The notes under the pieces were generated by a model. That model saw only the letters and a program-made list of their open reading frames with translations. It did no database searches and was not told the DNA's origin. Shown one piece after another: positions 60,998 to 64,000 of a stretch of 64,000 nt of DNA. A program made the position numbers and the translations under genes. Position 1 is the first letter of the stretch, and each line of letters opens with the position of its first letter. The DNA lies in NCBI GenBank assembly GCA_016719895.1, contig JADJYG010000016.1, positions 62,001-126,000 on the forward strand. Reading direction: 5' to 3'. This DNA is from Saprospirales bacterium. GTDB taxonomy: Bacteria > Bacteroidota > Bacteroidia > Chitinophagales > Saprospiraceae.

Positions 60998-63451
60998 ATG
61001 TACCTCTCTCAACATGCCGGCATAGCCCGGCCTGGTTTGCCTGCTGCCTGGCGCGCCGTTTCCACCTTTCCGGTAAAATACCTCTTCTTAAAACGGCTGA
61101 GCGTGCTTTTTACCTGCCTGTGGCTCGGCGCCAGCCAGCTGCTTCAGGCGCAGTGCCCGCCTCCCGGCTTCCCCGATCCCGGAAATACTTGCCCCCTGGC
61201 GCCGATCCTCTGCGAAAACCTGGATGGGTATTGCTCAACGATCAACAATAACAACACGGTGCAATCCTTTCCCGGCTGCTCCGGCGCCTGGACCCTCAAC
61301 AACGACGAGTGGTTTGCTTTTTATGCCGGTACCACGTCTATCACCATCCAGGTGACGCCTTTGAACTGTTCCTCCGGCCCGATGCAGGGCCTGCAAGGCG
61401 GTATTTATGCCGCTTGCGGACCGCCCTGGACGGTTATAGATGTACAGTGCGTTTGTACCGAAGAGCCCTTTATCCTCAGCGCCAACAATTATACCGTCGG
61501 GGGGGTGTACTGGTTTGTGCTCGACGGCTGCTCGGGCAATGTCTGCGATTACCGGATCGACGTGTTGTCGGGCTCTACAATCGGCATGCCGCCGGCCGAT
61601 CCAGGCGCCATCAGCGGCCCCTTGGCAGTATGCCCGGAAGCGGGCGCCAATTATGCCATCGCACCGGTAAATGCCGCCACGGTGTATTCCTGGGCGCTCA
61701 CTCCGGCCCTGGGGACGATCTACGGGGGAAACTCCACCGAAATTTGGATCGACTGGAATGGCATACCCGGCGCTACCGCCGAACTGTGCGTCACCGCGTC
61801 CAACCTGTGTTATGCCAATTTGAAACCCTCCTGTATAACTGTGAAATTCAAACCCGTCTCGAAAGTGCTCAACCTGGGCCCGGACCGCACGGTTTGCACA
61901 GATAGCGCCGCAACCTTCAACGCCGGCTCCGGTTTTGTCACCTACCTCTGGCAGGACGGCTCCACAGACTCCGCCTACACGGCTACCACACCGGGCCTGT
62001 ATTGGGTGGAGGTGTCGGATACCTGTGGCATTACCCAACGCGATTCGGTATTTTTCACCTACAGCCTGTTGCCCGATACCCAGTTTCCGGATGTGGAAAT
62101 TTGTCCGGGCGAATCGGTCGCGTACGCTGCGCCGGGCTTCAACCAATATGCCTGGGCCCCGGCTGCAGGCCTGAGCTGTACCGCTTGCCCGGGGGTGACG
62201 ATTGCCCCGGCCGTCACAACGGAATATACCCTCCTGGCCAGCGATACGCTGGGCTGCATCCTGCGCGACACCTTTACCGCGACGGTGTTGCCACAGCCTG
62301 CCATTCAGCAGGTACTGGAGTTTTGTCCCGGCGCATCGGTGCTGTTCAACGGCATAACCTATACCCAACCGGGAACCGTGACGGACACCTTGCCGGCTGC
62401 TGCCGGCTGCGATACCGTCCGGACAACCGTACTGCAATACCTGCCCTTGACGCAACCGTCCAGTGTGACCTTGCAATGCCCGCCGGCTATTTCTGTTTCG
62501 ATTCCCGCCGGCATGCCCTCAGAAAACGTTGCGTTCGACTTGCCCCTGGCAGCTACGGACTGCCCTTGCGGTACAACGGCCGTGACGCAAACCCTGGGCT
62601 TGCCCTCTGGCGCCGGTTTTCCAGTGGGAAACACCCAGGTGTGTTTTGTGGCAGCCGATGACTGCGCGACGACGGCATCCTGCTGTTTTACCGTTTCGGT
62701 GGAGAACGACCCCGCTCCGCCGCAGGGCGACCCTTGCGACGTCAAGGTAACCGGCTGTGTGAAATTCGAGATCCTGGGCATTTTCCAAAACCCCGTCCGG
62801 CAAAAAACCTACCGGATGCGCGTGACGAATACCTGTACGAACAAGCTCATTTACGCCGCCTTCCAATTGCCCGGCGGGCTGACGGCCGAACAGCCGGCCA
62901 ATGGCGCGGTGTACGTGTCGGCCGGCGGCCGGCAATACCTGGTGCGCAATCCCAACTATTCGCCGCTGTACTCCATCCGGTATGCCGCTACAGGCGCGGG
63001 CATCGCCGGCGGGCAATCCGATATCTTTGAGTACACCCTGCCGGCGCAGGCCGACCCGACGTTTATCGGAGCGGTCGTCCGGCTGGAACCGCAGATTTTC
63101 TACGAAACCCACCTCAATGTCTTTGACTGCCCGGTGCAACAAACACCCGACCGGCCCGAAAGCGCAGCCGGCCGCACCGGCGCGGACCCGGTAAGGGCGC
63201 GAGCCCTTCTCCTGTTCCCCAACCCGGCAACGGACAAGCTGGACCTGGACCTGTCGCCCTGGGAAGGCCAACGGGTACAGCTGCGCGTTTTCGATGCCCT
63301 GGGCCGCCTGCACGCAGATGTACGGGTCGAAGCGGCGCCGGCCCTGTACACACTCGACCTTTCAGCCGGTTGGCCAGAAGGCTTGTATACGGTAGTGGTG
63401 TTGGTGGAACGCCAGGACCGCTACCTGGCGCGGTTTGTACGGGGGCGGTAG
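60998..63451 (+). CDS. Secreted T9SS protein with PKD/HYR-like domains and type A sorting domain
   Basis: The 817-residue protein has an extended signal region (to about residue 52, LGASQLLQAQ). The mature protein begins with a Cys-rich domain (QCPPPGFPDPGNTCPL, WFAFYAGTTS). PKD-like repeats (ISGPLAVCPEAGANY; FPDVEICPGESVAYAAPG), a HYR-like segment (VTLQCPPAISVSIPAG) and a domain with EILGIFQNPVRQKTYRMRV follow. The end matches a type A T9SS sorting domain (LLFPNPATDKLDLDL, LRVFDALGRLH, GLYTVVVLVER). It is probably a surface-exposed or released protein. The start may be at an internal Met; ATG 60998 fits the promoter. The gene is unrelated to its neighbours and converges with the cytochrome gene. 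Confidence 0.85.
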   Translation: MYLSQHAGIARPGLPAAWRAVSTFPVKYLFLKRLSVLFTCLWLGASQLLQAQCPPPGFPDPGNTCPLAPILCENLDGYCSTINNNNTVQSFPGCSGAWTLNNDEWFAFYAGTTSITIQVTPLNCSSGPMQGLQGGIYAACGPPWTVIDVQCVCTEEPFILSANNYTVGGVYWFVLDGCSGNVCDYRIDVLSGSTIGMPPADPGAISGPLAVCPEAGANYAIAPVNAATVYSWALTPALGTIYGGNSTEIWIDWNGIPGATAELCVTASNLCYANLKPSCITVKFKPVSKVLNLGPDRTVCTDSAATFNAGSGFVTYLWQDGSTDSAYTATTPGLYWVEVSDTCGITQRDSVFFTYSLLPDTQFPDVEICPGESVAYAAPGFNQYAWAPAAGLSCTACPGVTIAPAVTTEYTLLASDTLGCILRDTFTATVLPQPAIQQVLEFCPGASVLFNGITYTQPGTVTDTLPAAAGCDTVRTTVLQYLPLTQPSSVTLQCPPAISVSIPAGMPSENVAFDLPLAATDCPCGTTAVTQTLGLPSGAGFPVGNTQVCFVAADDCATTASCCFTVSVENDPAPPQGDPCDVKVTGCVKFEILGIFQNPVRQKTYRMRVTNTCTNKLIYAAFQLPGGLTAEQPANGAVYVSAGGRQYLVRNPNYSPLYSIRYAATGAGIAGGQSDIFEYTLPAQADPTFIGAVVRLEPQIFYETHLNVFDCPVQQTPDRPESAAGRTGADPVRARALLLFPNPATDKLDLDLSPWEGQRVQLRVFDALGRLHADVRVEAAPALYTLDLSAGWPEGLYTVVVLVERQDRYLARFVRGR

Positions 63452-63514
63452 GATGGCTCCGAACAGCGTGAAGGCTGTCTCATATATTCAAAAGACAGCA
63501 TTGCGCATTCCTAC

Positions 63515-64000
63515 TCATTTTACCCCATGCGCCTGCGCCCGCTCCACCTTGTTCTTCACTACCGGCACGGTCTGCAAATACGCCCAAAGCGCCGCAACCT
63601 CTTCATCGGTCAGCGCAGGCATGGGCGGCATGAGATGGCTGAGGCCGGAGCCGTCGGGGCGTTTGCCGAAACGCACGGCTTCGTTGAACTGCGCCTCCGT
63701 CCAGGCGCCGATGCCGGTTTCGCGGTCGGGACTGATGTTGGCCGACAGGGCGGTGTTTCTGTCTTTGTCCGACACCGGGTTGCCGCCGCCGAAATACCCC
63801 ACCGATTTTTCCGGCTCCAGGTCGTTGTTGGTTTCAAAACTGGCCGAATGGCAGCGGTAGCAATCCCAGCGGCCGGTAGCCAGGTAGCGGCCGTAGGCAA
63901 CCTGGTCAGCCGGCGCCGGCGCGACGATCGGTTTGGCGGGATACGCCAGCGGTTTTACGATCAATTTGAAAAACATCCGGCCCATAAAGGTCAACTCGGA
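63515..64000 (-). CDS. c-type cytochrome (partial; 5' end beyond window)
   Basis: The frame is open at the right edge; the stop is at 63515. About 160 residues are visible. A haem-binding motif CYRCH lies in RYLATGRWDCYRCHSA, and the distal ligand is probably the Met in SHLMPPMPALTDEEV, followed by the typical AALWAYLQTVPVV helix. The segment before it (MGRMFFKLIVKPLAYP) may be part of an upstream domain, perhaps a second haem domain as in multi-haem membrane cytochromes. It is exported. Its partner is unknown; it converges with the T9SS gene, 63 bp away. Confidence 0.85.
   Translation of the reverse strand, partial: SELTFMGRMFFKLIVKPLAYPAKPIVAPAPADQVAYGRYLATGRWDCYRCHSASFETNNDLEPEKSVGYFGGGNPVSDKDRNTALSANISPDRETGIGAWTEAQFNEAVRFGKRPDGSGLSHLMPPMPALTDEEVAALWAYLQTVPVVKNKVERAQAHGVK

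Overview
The window reads as a chromosomal contig from a Bacteroidota bacterium, most likely of the Saprospiria/Chitinophagia side. Support: two secreted proteins with type IX secretion (T9SS) C-terminal domains, one of the gliding-motility (CHU_C) type; Bacteroidota promoters with a TAnnTTTG -7 box and no Shine-Dalgarno dependence; a sdhC-sdhA-sdhB operon; LytTR/propeller signalling; and a MaeB malic enzyme. The chromosomal part is GC-rich. Positions 1-11.3 kb are clearly less GC-rich.

Region 1 (1-11.2 kb) is an accessory island ending at the 3' end of a tRNA-Val gene. It carries an XRE antitoxin-like gene and a SecB-like chaperone gene, a DUF5677 gene, a type III restriction-modification system (mod, res), a replication/excision module (RteC-like, excisionase-like HTH, Rep-like and two conserved small genes) and a trypsin-like protease. 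Nearly every gene here is broken by one or more single-base frameshifts, several of them in homopolymers. This is either island decay or uncorrected sequencing error. No integrase is visible.

Region 2 (11.5-22.1 kb) is a sulfur cluster: two YeeE/YedE transporters, an OprD-like porin, an MBL-fold persulfide dioxygenase-like protein fused to rhodanese domains, a TauE/SafE exporter, a Crp/Fnr regulator, a Tat-exported SoxB-like metallophosphoesterase and a GMC oxidoreductase. Four near-identical palindromes (GTGAC-N4-GTCAC type) sit at a fixed distance (37.5, once 36.5 bp) upstream of four -7 boxes, so the cluster looks like one regulon of the local Crp/Fnr protein.

Region 3 (22.1-31.4 kb) holds a Uma2 nuclease gene, several families of palindromic repeats, and a three-gene operon: a DUF4062/STAND-like protein, a MoxR AAA+ ATPase, and a 1393-residue membrane protein with a degenerate vWA-like domain and a C-terminal FGE-sulfatase/C-type-lectin domain. 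The last ~40 residues look like the variable region of a diversity-generating retroelement (DGR) target, although no reverse transcriptase or template repeat is in the window. This operon is the best candidate for a biological-conflict or self-recognition system.

Region 4 (31.4-64 kb) is mostly core and surface functions: a 2038-residue T9SS adhesin with about 18 tandem repeats, a LytTR/propeller-kinase two-component pair, NadM-Nudix (frameshifted), a zinc-ribbon protein, topoisomerase IV ParE, succinate dehydrogenase, cytidine deaminase, secreted proteins, a GH38 alpha-mannosidase, malic enzyme, a FAD/Fe-S oxidoreductase, a T9SS protein and the start of a c-type cytochrome gene. Two full copies of a 162-bp palindromic MITE lie here. 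One of them borders a 440-bp homopolymer-rich stretch that looks like assembly artefact.
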